A DNA stretch of 64,000 bases from Novosphingobium meiothermophilum. GTDB taxonomy: Bacteria > Pseudomonadota > Alphaproteobacteria > Sphingomonadales > Sphingomonadaceae. A program made the translations under genes and the position numbers. Position 1 is the stretch's first letter. Each line of letters begins with the position of its first letter. Positions 55,776 to 63,654 of the stretch are shown piece by piece. The notes beneath the pieces were generated by a model. The model was not told the DNA's origin. It saw only the letters and a program-made list of their open reading frames with translations, and made no database searches. The DNA is taken from the NCBI RefSeq assembly GCF_003171715.1, contig NZ_QGHL01000012.1, forward strand, positions 62,001 to 126,000. Direction: 5' to 3'.

Positions 55776-57052
55776 TCAGAGTCGCATGCCTTCCCGAGAA
55801 TCTCCCGGACCAAGCCGGGACTGATCTGCGGTTCGACATTTATTCCCGATCGCGTCTCGCAGGACGCGGGCGGGTCGGCAACTTGGTTCCCGGCCGTGTC
55901 CGTCGGTTTGGCCTCCGGCCATCGGTCGATGCCTGGGATTTCACGTCGTTCGCGATGGCCGTGGTTGCTGCCGACGAGGCGGTATCACGCGAGCGTAGCC
56001 CAGATGGATGGACACGTGAGATCGGGCTGACGGTTGCCGTCTCCTTGCCAGATTTCTGGAACTCGCAGCGCGCCCGCCTGACCCAGGCGCTCCGCTTCCT
56101 GTCTGGAGACATCTGGGAACTGGATTTCATCGGAGACGGTGCTGCTCCCACGACCAGCGATCCCTCGCGACTGCGCAACGAGGACATGGTCTGTTTGCTA
56201 TCAGGCGGCATGGACAGCCTAATCGGAGCAATCGACGTCGTTGGTGAAGGGCGCAGTCCGCTTTTCGTAAGCCAGATGGCCAAAGGCGACACTGCGGACC
56301 AAAAGATGTTCGCTCACGCCATCGCGCCCCATAGCCTGCATCTTCAACTCAACCATCATGCCCGTCCACCCGGGCCATCAGAACGATCTCAGCGTGCTCG
56401 CTCGATCGCCTTCCTCGGCTTCGGAGTGTTGGCAGCGACCTGCCTGCGGCGGCATCATGATGGCTATGAGGTGGAACTCCGCATCCCTGAAAACGGCTTT
56501 ATCAGCCAGAACGTGCCGCTGACCCCGCTGCGCACCGGAAGCCTCAGTACGCGCACGACGCACCCATATTTCCTGCGCCTCATTCAAGAGACCCTCGACG
56601 CGGCCGGCTTGCGGGTCCGCTTGAATAACCCCTATGAGCACAGCACGAAGGGCGAGATGCTCTCGGGTTGTACGGACCAAGCCCTTCTGGCTCAGCTGGT
56701 CGCCGATTCGACCAGCTGCGGGCGTTATTCTAGAACAGGCTTCCAGCATTGTGGTCGCTGTGTGCCCTGCCAAGTGCGGCGTGGCGCCTATCTCGCGTGG
56801 GGGCAGAACGACGAAACCACCGACGGCTACAAATACGGACCATTGGGCCAAGATGACGTGCGGCATGCCCGGTTCGATGACGTTCGGTCTGTCGCCATGG
56901 CCGTTGAAACAGTGCGCCGATATGGCATCGACGAGCTGATTGGCGGTGCGATGAATGCGCGTATGCTCGGCGACGTTACCCCCTATCGTGAGGTCGTCCG
57001 GCGTGGCATCGCGGAATTGGCCGCGCTCCATGCTCATCTCGGTGTCACTTGA
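55772..57052 (+). CDS. qatC: QatC: QueC-like PP-loop ATPase of the Qat system
   Basis: A 426-residue protein related to 7-cyano-7-deazaguanine synthase QueC. The PP-loop SGGMDS is at about 144-149 and zinc-type cysteines HCGRCVPC at 327-333, with another Cys in the region before. The N-terminal 130 residues are an added domain absent from QueC. In Qat, it may modify a nucleotide or nucleobase; its substrate is not established. Overlaps with both neighbours by 4 bp. Confidence 0.92.
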   Translation: MIRVACLPENLPDQAGTDLRFDIYSRSRLAGRGRVGNLVPGRVRRFGLRPSVDAWDFTSFAMAVVAADEAVSRERSPDGWTREIGLTVAVSLPDFWNSQRARLTQALRFLSGDIWELDFIGDGAAPTTSDPSRLRNEDMVCLLSGGMDSLIGAIDVVGEGRSPLFVSQMAKGDTADQKMFAHAIAPHSLHLQLNHHARPPGPSERSQRARSIAFLGFGVLAATCLRRHHDGYEVELRIPENGFISQNVPLTPLRTGSLSTRTTHPYFLRLIQETLDAAGLRVRLNNPYEHSTKGEMLSGCTDQALLAQLVADSTSCGRYSRTGFQHCGRCVPCQVRRGAYLAWGQNDETTDGYKYGPLGQDDVRHARFDDVRSVAMAVETVRRYGIDELIGGAMNARMLGDVTPYREVVRRGIAELAALHAHLGVT

Positions 57053-57819
57053 TCGACTTCCACTGCCATATTGATCTGTATCCCGACCCTCTGGCCGTCC
57101 TTGACGAAGTCGATGCAAGAGGGACCTATGTATTGGCGGTCACGACGACGCCGAAGGCTTGGCGTGGGACAAAAAAGCTGGTCGGAGATCGCCAGCGGGT
57201 TCGCGTTGCTCTTGGTCTGCATCCCGAGCTGGTCGCACAGCGCTATCAGGAAGTTCCCCTGCTATGCGGCCTACTCCCAGAAGCTCCATATGTCGGGGAA
57301 ATCGGGATCGACGGAAGCCCGCCGCACCGGGGTTCGCTCGATCTACAGAAATCTGTCTTCGATCGCATACTTGCCGAATGTGCGACGCACGGCGGGCGGG
57401 TCATGACGATCCATTCTCGCGGAGCTGCAACTGCAGTGCTGGATGCACTTGAGCGCCAGCCCGATGCCGGGGTGCCTATCCTTCATTGGTTCAGCGGCAC
57501 AATGAGAGAGTTGGAACGGGCAGTTCAACTCGGTTGCTGGTTCTCCATAGGACCTGCGATGCTCCGCTCCCGGAAGGGCCGCGAGTTGGCGGCAGCCATG
57601 CCGCTGGATCGGCTGTTGACGGAAACGGATGCACCTTTCGCACGAGATGGCGAAAACCCTTTGATGCCGTGGCAGGCTTACGATTGCTTGGGTGAACTGG
57701 AAACGATCAGTAACCTAGGCATGGGGGCACTCGCCTTGCAGATTAAAAGAAATTTGAAGCGACTTGGACAATACAAACAGTCACCCCGCTTAACGAAATC
57801 GGCGCCGCTGAGCGGTTGA
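57049..57819 (+). CDS. qatD: QatD: TatD-family metal-dependent nuclease of the Qat system
   Basis: A 256-residue TatD/PHP-like amidohydrolase-fold protein. Metal ligands: HCH at residues 5-7 (FHCHIDLYPDP), Glu in VGEIGIDGSP, His in TIHSRGAA, His in LHWFSGT, and Asp in LLTETDAPF. The start is TTG, overlapping the qatC stop (TTGA, 57049-57052). TatD relatives are DNases. It completes the operon. Confidence 0.92.
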   Translation: MIDFHCHIDLYPDPLAVLDEVDARGTYVLAVTTTPKAWRGTKKLVGDRQRVRVALGLHPELVAQRYQEVPLLCGLLPEAPYVGEIGIDGSPPHRGSLDLQKSVFDRILAECATHGGRVMTIHSRGAATAVLDALERQPDAGVPILHWFSGTMRELERAVQLGCWFSIGPAMLRSRKGRELAAAMPLDRLLTETDAPFARDGENPLMPWQAYDCLGELETISNLGMGALALQIKRNLKRLGQYKQSPRLTKSAPLSG

Positions 57820-57964
57820 CGGCGGCCATGCGCCATTGCCGTTCGTTTCCCGCCATTCTCGCTCGTCTGAAACCGAACACCATCATGGCCGTCTTTCGAG
57901 TCGGGCTCTTGGGCTTAGTCGGCTAACGGGTCCAGTGCGGCGAAGAATGGAAAGGGCGGATCGA

Positions 57965-58426
57965 TCATCCTTTCTTCTTGGCGACCATCAGGCGGCAGGC
58001 GAGCTCTCGCTCTCCCCACCGCGTCGAGAATGCGTCTGAGACCTCAAACCAACTACCGTCACTGCCAGCACCGTGATGCACACCGATACAAGAACATTGG
58101 CACTCATGACCCTTGGCGTTCTGGCAGGACGGCGAGCATATCTCCTGCTCGCGAAAAGGCTGGATGACGTAAATGCAACCGTATCTTTCTAGTGCGCGGT
58201 TTACGAGATCGTCGAACCAAGCTTTCGGAATCTCCCAGAACTTCCTTGATGCTTTCCAGCATGGTGTGTTGCGACGCTCATTCTGCAACCACCGCCGGTT
58301 GTCCGGATCGAACGGCAGCCGGACCCGAAGAAGCTCGCCCTTTCCCGATCGTCTCAAGACGACGGGGATTTTCTCTTGATTCCATATGGCTTGGATCGAC
58401 CGTTCCATTGGCGACTGACATAGCAT
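57965..58426 (-). CDS. Cys-rich hypothetical protein, 153 residues
   Basis: I do not recognise the family. The N-terminal part is basic (VLRRSGKGELLRVRLPF), the middle has WEIPKAWFDDLVNRALERYG, and a Cys cluster of form Cx3Cx7CxCxC (EICSPSCQNAKGHECQCSC) precedes IGVHHGAGSDGSWFEVSDAF. This suggests a metal-binding, nucleic-acid-associated protein. AAGGA 8 bp upstream supports ATG 58426. It is convergent with qatD and divergent from the cyclotransferase fusion gene (105-bp gap). Confidence 0.75.
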   Translation of the reverse strand: MLCQSPMERSIQAIWNQEKIPVVLRRSGKGELLRVRLPFDPDNRRWLQNERRNTPCWKASRKFWEIPKAWFDDLVNRALERYGCIYVIQPFREQEICSPSCQNAKGHECQCSCIGVHHGAGSDGSWFEVSDAFSTRWGERELACRLMVAKKKG

Positions 58427-58531
58427 TTTCGCATTCCTTCGCGAATGCTAGTAACCAAGTAATCCTTGGCAATTTCTGCGCATGCGCAATTTTGTGCGGA
58501 GTGGCGCCATAAGTCATCGTAGGGGGCGACC

Positions 58532-60052
58532 ATGCTGAAAGCGACAGAAGCCGAAACCGAGGAAGTACGGGAATATTTCGAGTGGCAGGCACCCGATCTC
58601 CAGGTCACTTTCCTGCAGAAGGTCTATTCCGAAGCCGTCCTGAACACCCGCCATGACGTTTGGGACGTTCACACCAACAAAGATCGCTGGTGGATCATTA
58701 CGGGCGGCACGAACCTTTACTCGCAGGCGCAGTTTCCGAACATGGATCTAGCGCTCACATTCCACATCGGCCTGATGCTGCGAATCCCGCGAACGGAAAA
58801 GCAGCAGGTGAATGATCTCCGCATTCTCCAGTTCGAGCCCGTCCTTGAGAAGATGGAAGACGTCGGCGCCGCGATGACACAGGCACACAATCTCGCGGAT
58901 TACCAGACCGTCGGAGTACGGTGCCGCGAGACCCTGCTTGCACTAATTGGCGCGGCGCAAGATGCAGCGGTCTGGACCGAGGCACCGCCGCAACGCGCAA
59001 ATTTTCGCGCTTGGGTCGACATCATCATTAACGACCTCCTTCCGAGCGAGACGAACAAGGAGCGTCGGGGCGCGATCAAGCAGACGCTTGAATCCGCCTG
59101 GACCTTCACAAACTGGCTGACACACGCCAAATCGGCGACATGGCTCGACGCGGATATGGCGCATGCGTTGACGCAGCAGGCCGTGACCATGGCGATGACG
59201 CAGATTCTGCGAGCGCTGCGAGGAGTGCCCGAGGAATGTCCGAAATGTGGATCGCCTCATCTCGAGCCCGAGCAAGGCGAGAATAGTGCCGCGCCCGGCA
59301 CCCTCTGGGAGCGGCCGACCTGTACTGGGTGCGACTGGACCGGCAGGCCTGTCCCGATCCTCGACTCAGAAGCTGCGCGTCCGATCATCATGCGAGAGGG
59401 CAGATACACGCACGAGCACAGCATTATGACGGTGCCGCTGCGAACGATCATGAAGGCGGGTGATCCACCGATCAAGCCGCTGCCGGAAGCGGAGTCTGGG
59501 CCGCCGGAACCCGTCGTCTATTTCGCATACGGGTCCAACATGTTGACCGCCCGACTGCGCGAGCGGATGCCGAGTTGCAAGCCGCTTGGCATAGCGAAGC
59601 TGCCGGGCCACGCGCTACGCTTCCATAAGCGGAGCAAGGACCAGTCGGGGAAGTGCAACGCTTTTGCCACCGACGATGACCAGGGCGTGATGGGGGTCCT
59701 TTTTGCCTTTGACCCCGCCGAACGCCCGACACTCGACAAGGCCGAGGGTGTCGGCAACGGCTATGAGCATGCGACGGTCACGGTCATCAATGACCAAGGC
59801 CGGCGGCAGAAGGTTCTGACGTACCTCGCCAGCCCGAACGCGATCGACGACAGCCTCGCGCCCTATACTTGGTATAAGGACTTCGTTCTGGCTGGTTGCG
59901 CCGAGCATGGGCTGCCGGCCGACTATGTCGCGGTCTATGTTCAATCTGTCGAGGCGACGGAAGATCTCAATAGGGCGCGGGACGCCAAGGAGCGGGCGAA
60001 GCTCGTTGCCGCCGTCCCGTCAAAGCCCGAACCGCAAGACCTTCCTACCTAA
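58532..60052 (+). CDS. Helical domain-zinc ribbon-gamma-glutamylcyclotransferase-like fusion protein
   Basis: A 506-residue protein. Residues 1-120 hold a beta-type domain (DKDRWW-like, here NKDRWWIITGGTNLYSQ); about 125-225 are helical with CRETLLALIGAAQDAAVW and NWLTHAKSATW (His198), reminiscent of HEPN-type domains; a zinc ribbon uses Cys236/239 and Cys264/267 (CPKC, CTGC). The C-terminal 330-470 is a GGCT/AIG2-like domain starting YFAYGSNMLTARL, with FDPAERPTLDKAEGVG, where the Glu fits the catalytic position. The gene lies next to Qat. Domain calls besides GGCT and the ribbon are tentative. Confidence 0.85.
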   Translation: MLKATEAETEEVREYFEWQAPDLQVTFLQKVYSEAVLNTRHDVWDVHTNKDRWWIITGGTNLYSQAQFPNMDLALTFHIGLMLRIPRTEKQQVNDLRILQFEPVLEKMEDVGAAMTQAHNLADYQTVGVRCRETLLALIGAAQDAAVWTEAPPQRANFRAWVDIIINDLLPSETNKERRGAIKQTLESAWTFTNWLTHAKSATWLDADMAHALTQQAVTMAMTQILRALRGVPEECPKCGSPHLEPEQGENSAAPGTLWERPTCTGCDWTGRPVPILDSEAARPIIMREGRYTHEHSIMTVPLRTIMKAGDPPIKPLPEAESGPPEPVVYFAYGSNMLTARLRERMPSCKPLGIAKLPGHALRFHKRSKDQSGKCNAFATDDDQGVMGVLFAFDPAERPTLDKAEGVGNGYEHATVTVINDQGRRQKVLTYLASPNAIDDSLAPYTWYKDFVLAGCAEHGLPADYVAVYVQSVEATEDLNRARDAKERAKLVAAVPSKPEPQDLPT

Positions 60053-60373
60053 TCACGCTGACGGCTTCTGGGATCGGTTGCCCGTGCGGTATCAAGTGCG
60101 TTTGCGCGTGATCGCTAGATCGTCGCGGCGTCCCGGACAGCGCAGATATAGACCTCACCACGCGTCTGTAAGATGGCAAGTCGCGCGATCAAAGTCAGCT
60201 TCGCTGGCGTTGCGCCCTGAAAACTGTCGGTCAATTAGTGGACATTCGGGGGCCTGCCGCTCGATAGCCGACGGTCTGCGCTTGGGGCTGCAATATCGGC
60301 GACTTAATGCCTAGGAAGGGTCGCCCCCGAAAGCCAGCGACGACGCGTCCCAACGTCAGTTGTTCCATTTCTG

Positions 60374-60400
60374 CAGCTAGAAGCTGCCTGTCCGGACAGT
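60374..60400. repeat. Two adjacent perfect palindromes upstream of the ParB-like gene
   Basis: GCAGCT-AGA-AGCTGC (60374-60388) is followed directly by CTGTCCGGACAG (60389-60400). Two perfect palindromes side by side in a noncoding region suggest a dimer-binding operator, a parS-like site or an oriT component. Confidence 0.5.
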
Positions 60401-60460
60401 CCGCAAGCATAGTCGTCCGTCATTGGCCAGCGCATATAAGCAGATCTGCTACGAACGCAT

Positions 60461-60490
60461 CAGAGGGGAGGGGGCTTTGCCCTGATTGAG
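60461..60490 (+). promoter_or_regulatory. Purine-rich leader motif, copy B (before the ParB-like gene)
   Basis: CAGAGGGGAGGGGGC at 60461-60475, identical to copy A, then TTTGCCCTGATTGAG. GGGC-TTT-GCCC can form a small hairpin in place of the GCC/GGC hairpin of copy A. Distance to the start codon is 83 bp. Confidence 0.5.
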
Positions 60491-60543
60491 CCAAATGGGC
60501 GTCGATGGTCGATGCACCTGGCTCACAGTCAGGAGTGTGTCCC

Positions 60544-62532
60544 ATGATCAAGTCGATCCCGCTGAACAAGCTCGTCCAGTCTCCCCGCAATGTCCGCCGT
60601 CACAGTGACCCCGCTGCCGATGCCGAGCTCAAGGCCAGCATCGCAGCCCATGGGCTGCTGCAGAACCTGATCGTCTGGCCGGCCGCGAAGGGTAAGTTCG
60701 AGGTCGAAGCCGGCGAACGCCGCCGCCGCGCGATGCTGGCGCTCGCTTACGACAAGATCCTCGCCCGCGATCACGAAGTCACGTGCCTCGTGCTCGAGGA
60801 CAGCGCCGAAGTCGCGGTCGAGACCAGCCTCGCAGAAAACTTTCATCGCCTCGCCATGAACCCAGCCGATGAGGCCCAGGCCTTTGCCGCGCTCGTGGCA
60901 GGCGGTGCGACTGTTGAGGATGTTGCGCACCGCTTCGGCCTGACCGTCCGCTTCGTCGAGGGCCGGCTGCGTCTCGCGACGCTTGCGCCGGTCGTGTTCG
61001 AGGCTCTTGCCTCAGGCCAGATCACTCTCGACATCGCCAAAGCCTTTGGCGCGACCTCGGACCAGGAGATCCAGACCCGCGTATTTGAGCAGGTTTCATC
61101 GGCCTACTATGCGCCCAATCCCGACAGCATTCGGCGAATGGTCCTATCCGGGACCGTCCGGGGCAGCGATCCCCGTGCCCGCCTTGTCGGCCGCGACTCC
61201 TACATTGCCGCCGGCGGCCGAATCGAGCGCGAACTGTTCGACGACGATAACAGCGAATCCTGGGTCGATGTCGCCTTGCTCGAGAGCCTCGCGGCGGCGA
61301 AGATGGAAGAACAGGCGAAGGTGCTCGCAGCCGAACAGGGTCTCGCCTGGGTCAAGCCCACGCTCGATCCCTATGCCAGCCATGATCTGGTCGAAGGGCT
61401 GGTCCGGCTTCCTGCCGAACCGGCGCCGCTGACCGAAGCGGAATTGGCGAGGCTCGACGAACTCGATGCTTCCTATGACGAGCATGCGGCGATCCTCGAA
61501 GACGAGGACAGCGCCGCGGAGGCTGTGGCTGCGGCCGAAGCGGCCATCGAAGCGATCGAACACGAATGCCAGGAAATCCGCGCCCGCCCGCCAGTCATAG
61601 CGGCTGACCTCAAGGCCGAGGCGGGGATGATCCTGGTCCTCTCGCGCGATGGCACGCCGGTTCTCCAACCCGTGTTCTACGGCGAGCGAAAGACTGAACC
61701 TGCCGAAGCCGATAGCGGGATCGAAGTCGTTCCGACGGAAGATGGGTCGGACAAGCGCCGGACCACCTTGTCCAAGCGCCTGGTGGACGAGCTGGCCATG
61801 CAGCGCCGTGATGTCCTGGCACTGCATGTTGCCTCTGACCCCGGGCTTGCGCTCGACATTATGGTCTTCAGTCTGGCGGATGCCGACACGCACGACTGGC
61901 GGACGCGGGCTGCCACCACGCTGCGCGCGCCTGTTCCGGCAGGGCCGATCATCGGCTTCGAAGCCAAGGATGCTCCGGCGAGCAGCGCGCTTGCCGAGCT
62001 CAGGTCCAGTCTCGACGAAAGCTGGCGTGCGGGCACCGATGCGACTGCCCGCTTCGACCTGTTTCGCGCGCTGTCCGATGACAGCCGCGCCGCATGGCTT
62101 GGCTATGTCGTCGCCCGGTCGCTCGAGGCGAGCCTCAACATGACGGGCGAGCGTCAGTTGCCGTTCCAGGATTACCTTGGCAGCCTGATCGGCATCGACA
62201 TGGCGCAATGGTGGAGACCGACTGCGGCCAACTACTTTGACCGGGTGCCGAAGCAGGTGATCCTCGACGCGCTGACCGATGTTGGCGGTCTCGAGCTTTC
62301 CTCGCGCTTTGCCTCGGTCAAGAAGGGTGATCTCGCGATGAGCGCCGAGCGTGTCTTCGCCGGCACCTACATCACCGAAGTCGAAGTACGCGAGAAGGCT
62401 CTGGCCTGGGTGCCTGAGGTCATGCGCTTCACTTCCGCTGCGCCAGAGGCTGGCGAGCCGGAGATTGACGCCACTGACGCCGAGCCAGGTTTCGACAACG
62501 AACATCAGCCCCCCCGCGAGCTGGCCGCCTGA
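60544..62532 (+). CDS. Large ParB/RepB/Spo0J family protein of the mobile element
   Basis: About 662 residues. The N-terminal ParB domain shows IPLNKLVQSPRNVRRHSDPA, HGLLQNLIVWPA, the CTP/DNA-box segment EAGERRRRAMLAL and LAENFHRLAMNPADE, followed by an HTH (TVEDVAHRFGLTVRFVEGRL). The remaining ~440 residues are an extension specific to element-borne ParB-like proteins (C-terminal coil EAVAAAEAAIEAIEHECQE). No ParA is next to it. CAGGAG precedes ATG 60544. It may function in element regulation or stability rather than classical partition. Confidence 0.9.
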   Translation: MIKSIPLNKLVQSPRNVRRHSDPAADAELKASIAAHGLLQNLIVWPAAKGKFEVEAGERRRRAMLALAYDKILARDHEVTCLVLEDSAEVAVETSLAENFHRLAMNPADEAQAFAALVAGGATVEDVAHRFGLTVRFVEGRLRLATLAPVVFEALASGQITLDIAKAFGATSDQEIQTRVFEQVSSAYYAPNPDSIRRMVLSGTVRGSDPRARLVGRDSYIAAGGRIERELFDDDNSESWVDVALLESLAAAKMEEQAKVLAAEQGLAWVKPTLDPYASHDLVEGLVRLPAEPAPLTEAELARLDELDASYDEHAAILEDEDSAAEAVAAAEAAIEAIEHECQEIRARPPVIAADLKAEAGMILVLSRDGTPVLQPVFYGERKTEPAEADSGIEVVPTEDGSDKRRTTLSKRLVDELAMQRRDVLALHVASDPGLALDIMVFSLADADTHDWRTRAATTLRAPVPAGPIIGFEAKDAPASSALAELRSSLDESWRAGTDATARFDLFRALSDDSRAAWLGYVVARSLEASLNMTGERQLPFQDYLGSLIGIDMAQWWRPTAANYFDRVPKQVILDALTDVGGLELSSRFASVKKGDLAMSAERVFAGTYITEVEVREKALAWVPEVMRFTSAAPEAGEPEIDATDAEPGFDNEHQPPRELAA

Positions 62533-62570
62533 CCTCCTCCTGACAGGCAAGGCTACTCGTGACCCAAGAG

Positions 62571-62611
62571 AAGCGGTCCTTCGGCTCACGCCGGAGGGCC
62601 GCTTCCTTTTT
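62571..62611 (+). terminator. Rho-independent terminator after the ParB-like gene
   Basis: A 15-bp stem (AAGCGGTCCTTCGGC at 62571-62585; GCCGGAGGGCCGCTT at 62590-62604, two G-T pairs), 4-nt loop TCAC and CCTTTTT (62605-62611). Confidence 0.85.
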
Positions 62612-62620
62612 GGAAGAAGA

Positions 62621-62645
62621 GCAGAGGGGGCTCGGGACCCTGTGG
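62621..62645 (+). promoter_or_regulatory. Shortened purine-rich leader motif, copy C (before ardC)
   Basis: GCAGAGGGGGCTCGGGACCCTG begins at 62621; it matches copies A and B if their AGGGG insert is removed, and has a possible GGG/CCC hairpin. Distance to the ardC start is about 80 bp, similar to the others. Weaker than A and B. Confidence 0.35.
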
Positions 62646-62701
62646 CACTGACCGGCGAACCCGTCGCCGATTGTCCAGATGCCGCAATCAGGAGAACCAT
62701 C

Positions 62702-63643
62702 ATGGCCTATCGCAAGGAGCAGGGCGGCGGCCTGTCGCCCGCCACCCGTATCACCCAGGAAATCATCGCCCGTCTGGAAGCGGGCACGAAGCCGTGGATC
62801 AAGCCGTGGCGCGGTGTCCCGGTCTCCCGGCCCTTGCGGGCCTGCGGGATCCCGTACCGCGGCATGAATGTCTTCTGGCTCTGGATGGTCGCCGACATCT
62901 GCGGCTACGCCTCGCCATTCTGGATGACCTACAACCAGGCAAAATCGCTCGGAGCCCAGGTCCGCAAGGGCGAGAAGTCGACCATCGCGATCTTCTACAA
63001 GAGCTACACCAAGGAGGTTGAAACGCCTGATACCGGCGAAAAAGCCGATGAAGCCCGCAGGGTGCTGAAGGCCTATCCAGTCTTCAACGCCGATCAGGTC
63101 GACGGTCTGCCCGAGCGCTTCCATCCGGCTGCAACGCTTGAGCTCGTCGAGCCTGAAGGACGCGAGGCCGAGCTCGACGCCTTCTTCGCCGCCATCCCCG
63201 TCAACCTGCGCCACCAGGGCTGCGAGGCTTACTACGAACCGACTGCGGATCGTGTCACGATGCCGCCGACGAGCCTGTTTTCCGGCTTCGACCACTATTA
63301 TGCCACGCTCGCCCACGAGCTGTCGCACTGGACCGGCCATGCAAGCCGGTTGGGACGTGATCTCAAGAACCGCTTCGGCACGGCGGCCTATGCCGCCGAA
63401 GAACTGGTCGCCGAACTATCTAGCGCCATGCTCGGCGCCGAGCTGGGTCTGCCGGTCACGCATCTCGACAATCACGCCAGCTATATCGAGCACTGGCTCA
63501 AGCTGCTGAAGGACGATGACCGCGCCATCCTAACCGCTGCAGCCAAGGCCGAAGAAGCCGCGAGCCTGCTGCTCAAGCTCGGCGGGAGGGTCACCCCTGG
63601 CCAGTTTGACGACGCGTCAGACGACGCGGCGCTCGCGGCCTGA
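62702..63643 (+). CDS. ardC: ArdC-type antirestriction protein, ssDNA-binding/zincin domains
   Basis: A 313-residue protein with the N-terminal ArdC ssDNA-binding domain (ITQEIIARLEAGTKPWIKPW, then YRGMNVFWLW and PFWMTYNQAKSLGAQVRKGE) and a C-terminal zincin-like metallopeptidase domain with HELSHWTGH (HExxH) and a downstream Glu in EELVAELSSAML. ArdC proteins protect incoming plasmid DNA from restriction. CAGGAGAACC precedes ATG 62702. Confidence 0.94.
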   Translation: MAYRKEQGGGLSPATRITQEIIARLEAGTKPWIKPWRGVPVSRPLRACGIPYRGMNVFWLWMVADICGYASPFWMTYNQAKSLGAQVRKGEKSTIAIFYKSYTKEVETPDTGEKADEARRVLKAYPVFNADQVDGLPERFHPAATLELVEPEGREAELDAFFAAIPVNLRHQGCEAYYEPTADRVTMPPTSLFSGFDHYYATLAHELSHWTGHASRLGRDLKNRFGTAAYAAEELVAELSSAMLGAELGLPVTHLDNHASYIEHWLKLLKDDDRAILTAAAKAEEAASLLLKLGGRVTPGQFDDASDDAALAA

Positions 63644-63654
63644 GGGAGGATGCC

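Larger units (their letters stand above)
60053..60543. other. 491-bp noncoding region before the ParB-like gene
   Basis: No convincing gene: the only small frame (60307-60489) is Ser/Arg-rich and lacks a ribosome site. The region holds two adjacent perfect palindromes (60374-60400), a CATATAAG -10-like element near 60433, and leader motif copy B. It probably contains the promoter and possibly a partition or transfer site. Confidence 0.55.

Noticed and set aside
55772-57052. Housekeeping QueC for queuosine synthesis
   Set aside because: It has an extra N-terminal domain and sits inside the qat operon with no queD, queE or queF genes nearby.
60307-60489. 60-codon frame in the region before the ParB-like gene
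   Set aside because: Ser/Arg-rich, no ribosome site, and overlaps the palindromes and leader motif.
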